This document shows positions 1 through 9,322 of a stretch of 64,000 nucleotides of DNA, in pieces. The position numbers and the translations under genes are program-made. Each line of letters begins with the position of its first letter. Position 1 is the first letter of the stretch. This DNA comes from Neobacillus soli NBRC 102451 (GTDB lineage Bacteria; Bacillota; Bacilli; Bacillales; Cytobacillaceae). The notes beneath the pieces are model-generated. The model made no database searches. It saw only the letters and a list, made by a program, of their open reading frames with translations, and was not told where the DNA came from. Location: the NCBI RefSeq assembly GCF_001591665.1, contig NZ_BCVI01000019.1, forward strand, positions 101,721 to 165,720, in the 5' to 3' direction.

Positions 1-1187
1 GTAACAAAAGAACGGCCCAAGAAAATAAACCGGGTGGGTACTTGGATTGGAAGTGATTTGACAATATCGTTAAGGTCTTTTTTAATCTGAAAAAGATCCA
101 TTTCTTTCAATTGATTCAAATCAATCGTAAATGCTTCTTTTAGAATAGGTTCAATCGTTTTTGGATTCGTATCCTGAAGCAAAAAACCTAACTCCTTTAA
201 TACCTTTACTGCCATCGAGTAGTTTTTTGCCAAGATTGCCTGTAACAAATCTTGAAAATTTGCAGCATCTCTTTTAGAAATTTCTCCCACCATGCCAAAA
301 TCTAGCAGAACAATCGTCCCATCTGATTTCACCAGTACATTCCCAGCATGTGGGTCCGCATGAAATACTCCCGCTTCTAGCCATTGTGGAATAAAAATTT
401 CGAATAAACGCTGGGATAATTTTTTTCTATCAATGTCATAATAATCTAAAAAGTTACTATCTGTAATTCTAACGGCTTCCACCCATTCCATAACCAGCAC
501 ATGTGTAGTACTTAACTCAGGAAAAACCTTTGGGATTGCCATCCTGTTATATTTTCGAAAGCGGTGACGAAAGTGGTTAATCGTTTCCAATTCTTTATTG
601 AAATCTAATTCTCTTTGAATGACCATTCTTAGCTCTTGGTATAACATCTTAAAATTAATAAAGCCTTTCGGAATGGTTCCAAGGTGGCGGGCAAGCCAAA
701 TAATTATCGCTATTGACCGAAAGTCCGTTCGAATGATTGACTTGATTGTTGGGCGCTGCACCTTAACAGCAATCTCGGTTCCATCTTTTAACCGACCACG
801 GTATACTTCCCCGATTGATGCGGAAGCCACTACTTTTGTATCTATCGACAGCAGTTTATCCTCTATTGGTCCACCCCATTCTCTCTCCAATACCTTTTTA
901 ATATCTTTCCAAGGTGAAGGTGGTACTTGATCAACTAAATCTTGTATCTGGTTTACAAAACTACTAGGAAGCAAATCCGCACGAATGCTTAAAAATTGGC
1001 CTACCTTTATTAATAGTCCCTCTAACTTAAATAACAGCTGCCGAAATTCCTGGCCAATTCTTCCCCATAACTTTTCCCGTTCCGACTCCGATTTCTTGAG
1101 AATTCGATACCAGTAGACTCGAAACAAAACGGATAGGGTAAAGGACAGAATCCTCCACATTCGCAGCCATTTTCGATCATATTTCAT
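1..1187 (-). CDS. AarF/UbiB (ABC1) family atypical kinase, 3' end outside window
   Basis: This is a protein-kinase-like ATPase of the ABC1/ADCK/UbiB family. Members support isoprenoid quinone or lipid metabolism, often at the membrane; the substrate in Bacillales is not established. The visible 395 residues carry the family hallmarks in order: the KxGQ motif (LIKVGQFLS, near residue 65), the alanine-rich loop region (ASIGEVYRGRL), the VAIK-like lysine (IAVKVQRP), the catalytic HADPHAGN motif and the metal-binding LLDFG. The ATG at 1187 follows a weak GGAAAGGG site. The reading frame is open to position 1, so the C-terminus, where membrane segments usually lie, is missing. It reads away from the purine permease, with a terminator between them. 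Confidence 0.85.
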   Translation of the reverse strand, partial: MKYDRKWLRMWRILSFTLSVLFRVYWYRILKKSESEREKLWGRIGQEFRQLLFKLEGLLIKVGQFLSIRADLLPSSFVNQIQDLVDQVPPSPWKDIKKVLEREWGGPIEDKLLSIDTKVVASASIGEVYRGRLKDGTEIAVKVQRPTIKSIIRTDFRSIAIIIWLARHLGTIPKGFINFKMLYQELRMVIQRELDFNKELETINHFRHRFRKYNRMAIPKVFPELSTTHVLVMEWVEAVRITDSNFLDYYDIDRKKLSQRLFEIFIPQWLEAGVFHADPHAGNVLVKSDGTIVLLDFGMVGEISKRDAANFQDLLQAILAKNYSMAVKVLKELGFLLQDTNPKTIEPILKEAFTIDLNQLKEMDLFQIKKDLNDIVKSLPIQVPTRFIFLGRSFV

Positions 1188-1286
1188 TCACAAGCACCCT
1201 TTCCAGAACCTGCTAAATGTTAAGTCCTACCCATTTTACCAACATTTTACCGTAAAAGTATAGACCCATGATCGATAGGCAGCAAA

Positions 1287-1311
1287 AAGCCAGGCTTATG
1301 ATGCCTGGCTT
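1287..1311 (-). terminator. Terminator of the NCS2 permease gene
   Basis: A 9-bp inverted repeat (AAGCCAGGC / GCCTGGCTT) with a 7-nt loop, followed on the minus strand by a short T-run. It starts four bases past the permease stop codon. Confidence 0.8.
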
Positions 1312-1314
1312 AAA

Positions 1315-2601
1315 TTATATGGAACCCAAGATAAAATAAATCAAAAAGAAAAAGGCGATAACATACATCGTAATAGAAACCTCGCTTCTCCGGCCAGTGA
1401 CCAGCTTGAGAATCGGATAGGCGATAAAACCGAAGGCAATCCCATTGGCAATACTAAAGGATAATGGCATTATTGCCATCATTAAGTAGGCGGGAAAAGC
1501 TTCTGTAAAGTCATCAAATGGTATTTCCTTCAGCGATTGAACCATCAGACAGCCGACAATGATGAGGACAGGTGCAATCGCCGCATTTGGTATCACTTTA
1601 AAAAGCGGAATCAGAAACAATGCAGGAATAAACAGCAGACCTGCCGTTAACGAGGTTAAGCCCGTTCTCCCGCCTGCGGCAATACCTGTTGCCGACTCTG
1701 CAGCTGTCGTTGTCGGGCTGCAGCCAAAAAGTCCCGCACCGATAATCGAAAAGGCATTGGCCTGAAATGATTTCCTGAACTTCGATTTATCTGGAAGCAT
1801 GCCAAGTTGAGAACCCATATTTTGAAAAATAATGACCATCGATAAAGAGAACACAGCCGTCCAAAAATTAACCGTACCAATCTGACTAAAATCAAAGGCA
1901 AAAAGGATCTTATCGTACCCTCTAAAGGAGAAACTAAAATCACGTAACGATGAAAAATCAACAATCCCCAGTAATCCGCCAATAACTGTACCTGCGATAA
2001 TCCCAATCAGGAAATTCCCCTTCACATTTCGTAAGAAAAGTGGAACTAAAATGATCAAAGTAAGCAAGGTTGTTAAGGCAATTGGACTCCCAAGATCACC
2101 TAGTTTGACAAATGTCCCCTCGCCCGCAACAATTATTCCACCATTTTTTAATCCTAAAAAGGCAATAAAAAAGCCAATTCCCGCTGTCATTGCGTTTATC
2201 ATCGACTTTGGAATGGAGCGTGATAAATAAACCGCCCCTTTCGTTATTGTCATCAAGGTAAAAACAATACCTGCCAGGAAGACAACTGCAAGTGCTTGCT
2301 GCCACGTGAGTCCTAATGAAAAGACGAGAGTAAAGACAAAAAAAGCATTATCTCCCATCCCAGGGACAATAATTAATGGCGAATTGGCCCAAAGTGCCAT
2401 TAACATACAGCCCATAAAGCAGCAAATCACCGTTGCAATGGTTACGGCTTCATATGGCATGCCGGTTTTACTTAATATCGCCCCATTGACTACGATAATA
2501 TAAGCAACCGTCATAAATGAAGTTAAACCGGCAAGAACCTCGGTCCGGAAACTCGAATTTTCTCTTTGAATATAAAATAGCTTATCTAATCGTTTCTTCA
2601 A
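1315..2601 (-). CDS. NCS2 family (AzgA-type) purine permease, PbuG/PbuO-like
   Basis: A 428-residue polytopic membrane protein of the nucleobase:cation symporter-2 family, AzgA branch, which imports hypoxanthine, guanine or adenine. The N-terminal RENSSFRTEVLAGLTSFMTVAYI stretch and the glycine/proline motif VPGMGDNAFF in the first third are typical of PbuG/PbuO. The second half has the substrate-site loop SPTTTAAESATG. The length matches the family (about 430). The ATG follows an AAAGGGG site. The leader is short and shows no purine riboswitch, unlike B. subtilis pbuG, so it may sit closer to PbuO. The exact substrate cannot be told from sequence. It is divergent from the Crp/Fnr gene, with about 110 bp between the two starts. 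Confidence 0.88.
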   Translation of the reverse strand: MKKRLDKLFYIQRENSSFRTEVLAGLTSFMTVAYIIVVNGAILSKTGMPYEAVTIATVICCFMGCMLMALWANSPLIIVPGMGDNAFFVFTLVFSLGLTWQQALAVVFLAGIVFTLMTITKGAVYLSRSIPKSMINAMTAGIGFFIAFLGLKNGGIIVAGEGTFVKLGDLGSPIALTTLLTLIILVPLFLRNVKGNFLIGIIAGTVIGGLLGIVDFSSLRDFSFSFRGYDKILFAFDFSQIGTVNFWTAVFSLSMVIIFQNMGSQLGMLPDKSKFRKSFQANAFSIIGAGLFGCSPTTTAAESATGIAAGGRTGLTSLTAGLLFIPALFLIPLFKVIPNAAIAPVLIIVGCLMVQSLKEIPFDDFTEAFPAYLMMAIMPLSFSIANGIAFGFIAYPILKLVTGRRSEVSITMYVIAFFFLIYFILGSI

Positions 2602-2713
2602 CCAAAATTACCCCTTTTTTTGTACGAGTTTAATCGTCCAAATAGTGTTATAATTATTTTTGCCACTTGTTATTTAACTCATCAAGATCTCCATGTCGAA
2701 AGGATGTATATTT

Positions 2714-3430
2714 ATGATTTCCAACATCTCAGAAATTGCGATTTTCTCTGATATTCCTGAGGTTGACTTCCCACGTATCCTTCCACTGCTTAGGGAACGA
2801 AATTTTAAAAAGAACCATATCCTCATGTTTGAAAATGATCAAAGTGAGGATGTTTACATCATTCGGTCAGGTATGGTGAAGGTTTTTCGTATTCATGAAG
2901 GGAAGGAGATCATTCTGAGTATTTCCATGCCTGGAGATATCCTCGGAGAAGTTGAGGCCTTGTCGAGTGACAATCATCGAATTTCTTCCATTGAAGCACT
3001 TGAAAATGTTTCAGTTTGGCAAATTACAAAACAGGATTTCCTGAAAATTGTCGACAAATATCCTTCTGTTTTAAGAAAAGCTTATATGATTCTCGTTGAA
3101 CGGACCAGAATGCTCAACCGCTTGATTCGCTATTTAACCTTCTATGATGTACGTACGAAAGTTGCAAATTTACTTATGGATCTCTATTATAATTTCGGGA
3201 AACCAAGTGGCGATATTTTTAAAATCGACCTAAAAATGAGTCAATCCATACTTGCTAGTATGCTGGGTGTAACTAGAGAATCCATCTCAAAAATATTAGG
3301 AGATTTTCAAAATGAAGGACTTATCGATATACGTGAAAAGTATTTTTACCTTTTAGACAAGAACCAGTTGGAAGTAATATGCAGTCAAACAGAAGAGGTT
3401 CCAACGCTTCGGAAGTGGTCTAACCTTTAG
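2714..3430 (+). CDS. Crp/Fnr family transcriptional regulator
   Basis: A one-component regulator of 238 residues. The N-terminal cyclic-nucleotide-binding-type beta-barrel (about residues 8-120) includes the PGDILGEVEAL segment. The C-terminal winged helix (about 150-225) has a clear recognition helix, MLGVTRESISKILGDFQ. The cysteines needed for an FNR [4Fe-4S] cluster are not present, so the signal is unknown. I chose the ATG at 2714, eight bases after an AAAGGAT site, over the upstream in-frame ATG at 2693, which has no ribosome site. It is divergently placed from the purine permease, a plausible but unproven target. Confidence 0.85.
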   Translation: MISNISEIAIFSDIPEVDFPRILPLLRERNFKKNHILMFENDQSEDVYIIRSGMVKVFRIHEGKEIILSISMPGDILGEVEALSSDNHRISSIEALENVSVWQITKQDFLKIVDKYPSVLRKAYMILVERTRMLNRLIRYLTFYDVRTKVANLLMDLYYNFGKPSGDIFKIDLKMSQSILASMLGVTRESISKILGDFQNEGLIDIREKYFYLLDKNQLEVICSQTEEVPTLRKWSNL

Positions 3431-3663
3431 TCAGGTCACCCTCCAATAATAACAAATGAAAGCATTCCATTTCAGTTACCACGCCAACAAATATTTTGTT
3501 AACTGGTTCACAAAAATAAGGTTATCCTATTAACTGAATCTAACTTTGCCAAATGATCAGTAAATTTCACAAAATATGGTTTATTAACATGAACAACTTT
3601 AGATTACATTGGATAGAAAAAATAAACTTTGATACCAATCAAATTTCCAATAATTATTTTCAT

Positions 3664-3698
3664 AAACATAGCGAACAGTGAAATTGTCCGCTATGTTT
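3664..3698. terminator. Hairpin between convergent genes; GAACAGTG-type repeat
   Basis: A 10-bp inverted repeat, AAACATAGCG / CGCTATGTTT, encloses GAACAGTG and an imperfect complement. It lies between the Crp/Fnr gene and yhgE and can terminate yhgE on the minus strand. The core recurs at 6633-6683 and 9132-9162. The rest of 3431-3727 shows no gene. Confidence 0.6.
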
Positions 3699-3727
3699 AA
3701 AGACGCTGTTTTTTAAAGGGAATTTAC

Positions 3728-5755
3728 CTATGGAATGATCTTAGTAGATCTAGCCCTTTCCGCTGATTGTTGAATTGGCTTACTTAAAGGTTTTTTCAAT
3801 ACAAGCGCTAAAAGAAGGCTGGCGGCAACAAAAACAAGTAAAAATAGGACATCCTTTATAACTACCTCATTCACCATCCCCCCTACCGTTTCACGGAGCA
3901 TGCTGACCGCATAGGTAAATGGCATGAAAGGATAAATCGTTTGGAAAAAGTGAGAGGTCGTACTAATCGGAAAGGTCGCGCCAGAGCTGGAGATTTGAAG
4001 CACTAAAAAAATGATAGCTAAACCTTTTCCGATATTACCAAACACCGAACATAAGGTATACGTGATAATAATAAACACCATGCTGATAAACATACTCAAT
4101 AGTACAAACCAAAGTTTATCTACGGCGTATGTATGAATTAAAAACAAATCACCAAGAGCGACAATGGCTCCTTGGAAGATTCCTATCGTTAAAAACGTGA
4201 ATAACCTTCCCAAATAGAGATGGTACCCCCTGTAACTATTATCGGGGTTTTCAACATCTACTCTTAAAGAGGCAATTAGAAGAGTGGCTCCTACCCAAAG
4301 GGCCAGCATTGTATAAAAGGGTGCCATCGCTGAACCGTAGTTTGGAATGGGAAAGATCCGCTTCGTTTTCAAAAGGATAGGACTTGATAAAAAACTGCTC
4401 TCTTTTTGCGGATCATGCGTTAGGAATTGAATGAGATTGTTCATATCCACACTGCTTTCAAACCTGCGGATCTTATCGGCGGCACTCCTTATACTTGCTT
4501 CAAATCCCGGGAGATCGTTTCGAGCTAAATCTGCAGCTTTATGGACGACCTTTACTAGTTCAGGAAGCTTTGTTCTAACAAGGTCTGCCGCTTTACGAAT
4601 ATCTTCCTCTGCTTTCGGCAAATCAGTTCGCACAAAGTCTGCCGCCTTATGCATTTTTTGCTCAACAGTTGGCAAATCATTTTTAAAAAATAAGGCTGTT
4701 GAGTTAATACCCCCTGCCACCTTGTCCACTTTCTGTTGAAGAGCCACATGTATTTCATGGATACTTCCATGGATTTTTACTAGTTCTTCATATAGCCGAT
4801 TTAACTGCTCTTGATTTGCTGTGGTGTCAGCCTGATTTGTGTTCTCGGCACTATCAATCGCCTGTTTAATATTTGCCTCTATTTCAGACAAATTCGCTGC
4901 CGCCTCAGAGATAATATCGCTAGCATGCTTTATGTCTGTAAACTTCCCTTGCAGCTCTTCCACCGTGTCACCTGCCTCATGGACAAGCGGCAATTTAGCT
5001 TCGACCTTTAATATACTGGTGCCTGCCTGCTGAATTTCGGGTATTCTTTGTTCTAGCTCGATAATCTTCTGGCCCTTTTCCTGAATTTCCGGCAGCTTCC
5101 CCTCAAGTTCAATTGCCTTTTTTCCCATTTTCTCTATCTGTGGCAGTGCCTTCTCTAGGTCAAAGATTTGTTTTTCAACCTTATGAATGGACGGTAATTC
5201 TTGCTCTAACTCCACGCCAGCCTTATGAAACCCTGAAAAAATCGCGTCACCCACTGTTTTAATAAAGGCTTGCGATATTTGAGCTGTAACGCTCGACGCC
5301 CCCGAACTGGCAATTTTCGGTGCCACTGCATTGATTTTTTCATTTACAGCGAACTCTATTTTCGGTTTTTTGGGGTTCACCTCCAAAATACTCGTAAGCT
5401 TCTTCGAAAAATCCTTTGGAATAATCAAATAAGCATAATAGTTTCCTTTCTCTACACCACTTACCGCTTCGCTTCGATTAACAAACACCCAGCCTAGCTT
5501 ATGATTCTTTTTCAAGCTTTTTATTGTTTCATTTCCAACATTCATTTTCTTCCCGCTAACCTCTGCTCCTTCATCCTCGTTAGCAACGGCCACCCGAATC
5601 CCTGAGGTATTACTATATGGATCCCACATAGATTTAATATTCACCCATGCGTATGCAGAAGGGAGGACCATTAGTGCCCCTATCAACAATGCCACAGTAG
5701 GAACGCTAAATATATTTTTCCAATCCGTTTTATAAATGTGCCAAACCTTTCCCAT
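3728..5755 (-). CDS. yhgE: YhgE/Pip domain membrane protein (ABC-2-like)
   Basis: A 675-residue membrane protein of the YhgE/Pip family, related to phage-infection proteins and the membrane domain of ABC-2 exporters; its transport role is not settled. One membrane helix lies near residues 18-38. A large extracytoplasmic part follows with many short heptad-like repeats built on LPxxxxxxxKAxxLR and LPEIxxxGxxIxxLE, predicting long helices. The C-terminal 200 residues hold about five membrane segments ending in a charged tail. The ATG at 5755 sits behind AAGGGTGGGGG; the longer TTG start at 5773 would overlap that site, so I reject it. It is divergent from the deacetylase gene. Confidence 0.85.
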   Translation of the reverse strand: MGKVWHIYKTDWKNIFSVPTVALLIGALMVLPSAYAWVNIKSMWDPYSNTSGIRVAVANEDEGAEVSGKKMNVGNETIKSLKKNHKLGWVFVNRSEAVSGVEKGNYYAYLIIPKDFSKKLTSILEVNPKKPKIEFAVNEKINAVAPKIASSGASSVTAQISQAFIKTVGDAIFSGFHKAGVELEQELPSIHKVEKQIFDLEKALPQIEKMGKKAIELEGKLPEIQEKGQKIIELEQRIPEIQQAGTSILKVEAKLPLVHEAGDTVEELQGKFTDIKHASDIISEAAANLSEIEANIKQAIDSAENTNQADTTANQEQLNRLYEELVKIHGSIHEIHVALQQKVDKVAGGINSTALFFKNDLPTVEQKMHKAADFVRTDLPKAEEDIRKAADLVRTKLPELVKVVHKAADLARNDLPGFEASIRSAADKIRRFESSVDMNNLIQFLTHDPQKESSFLSSPILLKTKRIFPIPNYGSAMAPFYTMLALWVGATLLIASLRVDVENPDNSYRGYHLYLGRLFTFLTIGIFQGAIVALGDLFLIHTYAVDKLWFVLLSMFISMVFIIITYTLCSVFGNIGKGLAIIFLVLQISSSGATFPISTTSHFFQTIYPFMPFTYAVSMLRETVGGMVNEVVIKDVLFLLVFVAASLLLALVLKKPLSKPIQQSAERARSTKIIP

Positions 5756-5906
5756 TTCCCCCACCCTTAACAAGTTTTATCATTCCTTTATCATTCACTA
5801 TTTACAATGAAAGATTCAGGAAATGGGAAAGACTTGTTTCGAAAAATAATTTCTATTCAAAAAGGGAAAATTAAAAGAAACATTTGAACAAAGGGGCTTT
5901 ATTCTT

Positions 5907-6626
5907 ATGATATGGTTTCGTTTAGTTGTCGTATTCATTTGTTCTTATTCGATTGTCCAAACGAATGCCATGGCAGAGATGATAAAGAGAAAGCAAGTGG
6001 AACCTACTGGACAAGTAGTTTGGGAAGTTCCTACAAAGAAAAAGGTCATAGCGTTAACATTTGACGATGGACCTCATCCCAAATATACATTACAGATTCT
6101 TGCTCTCCTTAAACAATACGAAGCGCATGCTACATTTTTCCAGATAGGATACAAAATGGAGCGCTATCCGGAGGTTGTACAGCAAGTAGTTCTGGATGGC
6201 CATGAACTGGGCAATCATTCAATGTCACATACCTATGAAAATAAAGCCGGATTTAAACGTATGCGCTTAGAAATAACCCGGGCAGAACGAATTATACAAA
6301 GGTATCAACAAAACAATCCGAAGTTGTTCCGCCCCCCTGGTGGATATATAGATTATAACTTACTAAGAGAAGTAAAAGATAAGGGGTATAAAGTAATACT
6401 TTGGTCCTATCATCAGGACCCCAATGATTGGGCTTTACCTGGGGCAAAAATAATTTCGGATCATGTGATTCGTCATGCAAGAGATGGTGATATTGTTCTA
6501 TTACATGACGGGGGCGGCAATCGCAATCAAACCATTCAAGCACTTAAAACCCTTCTGCCAACCCTTAAAAAACATGGTTATCAATTTGTAAGTATATCTG
6601 AGTTACTAGAGTATAAAAATCACTGA
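5907..6626 (+). CDS. Polysaccharide deacetylase (NodB domain), exported
   Basis: A 239-residue metal-dependent N-deacetylase of carbohydrate esterase family 4, probably acting on peptidoglycan or chito-oligosaccharides outside the membrane. An N-terminal hydrophobic segment (residues 1-22) acts as signal or anchor. The NodB motifs are all present: TFDDGPHPKYT (catalytic base and first metal ligand), HELGNHSMSH (metal histidines), RPPGGY, the DPNDW tryptophan motif and LLHDGGGNR. The ATG has an AAGGGG site ten bases upstream. The gene stands alone and ends at a strong hairpin. It belongs with the PdaA/PdaB/YlxY group, but which spore or wall role it has cannot be told. Confidence 0.9.
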   Translation: MIWFRLVVVFICSYSIVQTNAMAEMIKRKQVEPTGQVVWEVPTKKKVIALTFDDGPHPKYTLQILALLKQYEAHATFFQIGYKMERYPEVVQQVVLDGHELGNHSMSHTYENKAGFKRMRLEITRAERIIQRYQQNNPKLFRPPGGYIDYNLLREVKDKGYKVILWSYHQDPNDWALPGAKIISDHVIRHARDGDIVLLHDGGGNRNQTIQALKTLLPTLKKHGYQFVSISELLEYKNH

Positions 6627-6632
6627 TCACAA

Positions 6633-6683
6633 AAAGAGAACGGAACGAACAGTGCCTGTCACTGTTCGCATACCGTTCTCTTT
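6633..6683. terminator. Bidirectional terminator with nested GAACAGTG palindrome
   Basis: An outer 11-bp stem (AAAGAGAACGG / CCGTTCTCTTT) encloses an inner 9-bp stem (CGAACAGTG / CACTGTTCG). Runs of A and T on either side suit termination in both directions between convergent genes. The inner palindrome matches the hairpins near 3670 and 9140. Confidence 0.8.
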
Positions 6684-7258
6684 CAATATTGAGTCTTAAT
6701 GGCAGTTGCCCTGAATAAAAGTCTTGATATTCTTTGACTTAAACCCATCCAAATCAAACTATATAACAGAGAAAACAGGAAGATGAGTAAAGCTATTTTA
6801 ATATCAAAGGAATGTGAAACCGAGGGACCTAAGATAGGAAACCTAAGCAGATAAAGTAAAATCATAATTCCAATGGAAAGTGCAGCACCACCAAATACTG
6901 TGATGATAATCCAATTCCTCCACCACTTAAAGGCCATACCGAGCGCAACTCCTAACAGCCCGGTTGTAAGCGAAAAAACAAGCAGCTCACTTGGTTGAAG
7001 AATCGCTAATAATAAAATGGTTAGGAAGTACGACATAAAACCAATCCTAAATGACAGCATGGTTGACAGCACAATCGTTAGTGTAGCAAGGATACTTAGT
7101 GCATATCCAAATCCAACAAATATACCTGCGGACTGAAAAATTGCTGCAAAGGCGGCCAAGACAGAGCCTATTACTAATTTTGTTGTATTCGAATAGGGGC
7201 AGTAACTTTTCGCTCGGGAATTTATGTATGCCTGACGGTGATTTAGACGCTCTTTCAT
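6683..7258 (-). CDS. Unrecognised polytopic membrane protein
   Basis: This 191-residue protein has about five or six hydrophobic helices after a short basic N-terminus (KERLNHRQAY, then KSYCPYSNTTK). The LTTGLLGVALG segment and the compact alpha-helical layout loosely resemble ECF transporter S components or DUF2232-type proteins, but I do not recognise a family. I chose the ATG at 7258 because GGGAGGGGG precedes it by six bases; the longer ATG at 7333 has no site. The stop codon lies in the stem of the shared terminator. No neighbour suggests a function. Confidence 0.6.
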   Translation of the reverse strand: MKERLNHRQAYINSRAKSYCPYSNTTKLVIGSVLAAFAAIFQSAGIFVGFGYALSILATLTIVLSTMLSFRIGFMSYFLTILLLAILQPSELLVFSLTTGLLGVALGMAFKWWRNWIIITVFGGAALSIGIMILLYLLRFPILGPSVSHSFDIKIALLIFLFSLLYSLIWMGLSQRISRLLFRATAIKTQY

Positions 7259-7422
7259 AGGAAACCCCCTCCCTTTTAAGATAATGCTTACGCCCTTTAA
7301 AATATGATGGTTTTTAATATGTTTACGCAACATTTACCACTAGAGTGAAAAATGAATTAGGGATTGCCCAATGCAATCCCCATCCGTTTTTATATAGCGT
7401 GAAAAATTTTCAAAATTGGTTT

Positions 7423-7530
7423 TTAATAAAACCCACCACCACCGATAAAGCTTGCACCGATGATAATAAGCAGGATAAATAAAACTACGAGCAAGGCAAA
7501 TCCGCCCCCGAAGCCTGCTGCACCATCCAT
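7423..7530 (-). CDS. YjcZ-family small sporulation membrane peptide
   Basis: A 35-residue peptide beginning MDGAAGFGGGFALLV, with one hydrophobic helix and a glycine-rich FIGGGGFY tail. This is the pattern of the YjcZ/YtxC-like small spore-associated peptides common in Bacillus. An ideal AGGAGGTGG site lies six bases before the ATG, which supports real translation. It stands alone between pucG and the membrane protein gene. A role in the spore coat or membrane is inferred from the family only. Confidence 0.85.
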   Translation of the reverse strand: MDGAAGFGGGFALLVVLFILLIIIGASFIGGGGFY

Positions 7531-7620
7531 TGAATCCACCTCCTATCTGTTCCTGAATTATCTTATGTAAAAGAATCTCCTTTGTGTGGGTCTAGGTGTA
7601 GATTTCTAAAACCATGCAAA

Positions 7621-7668
7621 AACTAGGCTCTTACGTCGTTTAAATGAATACAACGTAAGAGCCTAGTT
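7621..7668 (-). terminator. Terminator of pucG
   Basis: A perfect 16-bp inverted repeat (AACTAGGCTCTTACGT and its complement) with a 16-nt loop. On the minus strand it is followed by a T-run, about 55 bases after the pucG stop. Confidence 0.85.
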
Positions 7669-7723
7669 TCGAATTAAAGGTAAAGTGGTCCCCTAAAATT
7701 TTCGTAGGACCTTCCTTAACCCT

Positions 7724-8986
7724 TTAAAAATTTCCGATAGTTTCAATTTCCTCTGGTTGTAGTTTGTGCTCATCATAGACATCCAAAGCCGCTTGCACAC
7801 TTTCACCCTTATTTACTTTATAACCTTTCCTAATAAGTGTTGCTTCCAAGGCTGCAAGGACATGGAGAATATTTTTCTTGCGACAGCTATATCCCATTGT
7901 TCCAATCCTCCAGATCTTTCCATGGAGCGGTCCAAATGAACTCGCAATTTCTACTTCAAAATCTTCTAGCAGCATTGAGCGTACTTCTTCGCTGTCAATT
8001 CCATTAGGAACCTCAATACAGGTAACGACTGGAAGCTTGTGCAATTCATCACCAAATAAATGTAAACCCATTGCCTTAATTCCTGATACCAATGCCTTTT
8101 CATTTAGCTTATGGCGGGCAAAACGATTTTCAAGGCCTTCCTCTAAAATAATCCGCAGCCCTTCTCTTAAGGCATATTGCATACTAGTTGCTTCCGTATG
8201 ATGGTTAAGTCGTACCGGGCTCCAATAATCTTGAAGCTGTGCTAAATCAAAATAATTGCTTATGATTCTATTGTTTGAAGGCTCGCTTTGAAAGTTTCTT
8301 AATCCTAGTTCAATACTTTTCCTCTTAAATAGGATTTCTTCAATTCGATTGTTATAAGTGATCGGAGCCAATCCGGATGGAATAGATAAGCATTTTTGTG
8401 TTCCTCCAATAACCGCATCGAGCTTTAGTTCATCAACCTTTAGATCGACCCCGCCTATGGATGCCACAGCGTCGACGACCAACAGAACATCAGCCTCCCG
8501 ACAAGCTTCTCCAATCTCCCTTAGTGGCTGCATACAGCCAGTTGATGTTTCAGCATGAACGATGGCTACAATTTTAGGAGATACTTCATGAATCTTATTA
8601 ATAATAACTTCCGGATCAAAGACTTCTCCCCAAGGAGCTTCCATTGTAATTACTTCTGCTCCATAACGTTGGCAGATTTCCGTTAACAGGTATCCAAAAC
8701 GGCCAAAGATTGGGACAAATACTCGATCCCCAGGTGAAATGATACTGCAAAGGACAGCTTCGATCCCCGATCTAGATGTCCCATCCACCGGGAATGCCCA
8801 TTGGTTATCTGTTTGAAAAATAGAACGAAGCATTTCCATTGTTTCATTCATTATATTTGTAAATGCTGGATCAAATTGACCTAATATGGGGGTCGCCATT
8901 GCTCTTAAAACACGGGGATCTACTTCTACTGGCCCGGGAGTCATAATCGTTCTTAGAGGAACATTTAAATCTTTATACTTGGTCAT
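7724..8986 (-). CDS. pucG: (S)-ureidoglycine--glyoxylate aminotransferase
   Basis: A class V PLP-dependent aminotransferase of 420 residues that transfers the amino group of ureidoglycine to glyoxylate, giving oxalurate and glycine in purine (allantoin) breakdown. It agrees closely with my memory of B. subtilis PucG along its length: TIMTPGPVEVDPRVLRAM at the start, VDGTSRSGIEAVL, the PLP aspartate in VVDAVASIGG, the Schiff-base lysine in GGTQKCLS, and the C-terminal ASSFGPL and GTMGYSCR. I chose the ATG at 8986, ten bases after CAGGAGG, over the ATG at 9049 with no site. No other puc gene is visible here, so it is an isolated copy. Confidence 0.92.
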   Translation of the reverse strand: MTKYKDLNVPLRTIMTPGPVEVDPRVLRAMATPILGQFDPAFTNIMNETMEMLRSIFQTDNQWAFPVDGTSRSGIEAVLCSIISPGDRVFVPIFGRFGYLLTEICQRYGAEVITMEAPWGEVFDPEVIINKIHEVSPKIVAIVHAETSTGCMQPLREIGEACREADVLLVVDAVASIGGVDLKVDELKLDAVIGGTQKCLSIPSGLAPITYNNRIEEILFKRKSIELGLRNFQSEPSNNRIISNYFDLAQLQDYWSPVRLNHHTEATSMQYALREGLRIILEEGLENRFARHKLNEKALVSGIKAMGLHLFGDELHKLPVVTCIEVPNGIDSEEVRSMLLEDFEVEIASSFGPLHGKIWRIGTMGYSCRKKNILHVLAALEATLIRKGYKVNKGESVQAALDVYDEHKLQPEEIETIGNF

Positions 8987-9131
8987 AAAATAAAGCCTCC
9001 TGAAGTGAATTCTAGCTAAAAAATGAAAACGTTTCCTATTAAGAAACATTGTTTCAAAATAATAATAGAATTTTATCAGGATAAAGCACTAAAATCAATA
9101 AGATTCTAAATATTCAAAGAGGCAGATACCC

Positions 9132-9162
9132 AAATAGCGAACAGTGGCACTGTTCGCTATTT
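9132..9162. repeat. Near-perfect 15-bp palindrome, GAACAGTG repeat family
   Basis: AAATAGCGAACAGTG and its exact complement are separated by a single base. It shares the GCGAACAGTG core with the hairpins near 3664 and 6633. It is not directly at a gene end; about 120 bases of AT-rich DNA separate it from the bcrC terminator. The rest of 9050-9284 shows no gene. Confidence 0.75.
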
Positions 9163-9284
9163 CCCGTGGTACTTTCATTAAAAAAGGAATAATCGACAAT
9201 TTTCAAATCATATGACTTTATTTTCATCAACCTCTGAATAATAATTATAATAAAAAATAAAATTTAAAGATATGTAAAACAATA

Positions 9285-9319
9285 AAACACCGACCTTACA
9301 GAGAACAAGGCCGGTGTTT
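9285..9319 (-). terminator. Terminator of the crcB-crcB-bcrC operon
   Basis: An inverted repeat AAACACCG / CGGTGTTT with further internal pairing (ACCTT / AAGG), a few bases after the bcrC stop. A T-rich tract follows on the minus strand. Confidence 0.8.
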
Positions 9320-9322
9320 GTG

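Noticed and set aside
2602..2713. Purine riboswitch before the NCS2 permease
   Set aside because: The leader is only about 90 bases and lacks the purine aptamer core and a terminator pair.
4431..4739. Tandem helical repeats in yhgE read as a DNA repeat array or CRISPR
   Set aside because: The repetition is at protein level (KAADLVRxxLP units) with divergent DNA and no constant spacer length. No CRISPR array was seen anywhere in the window.
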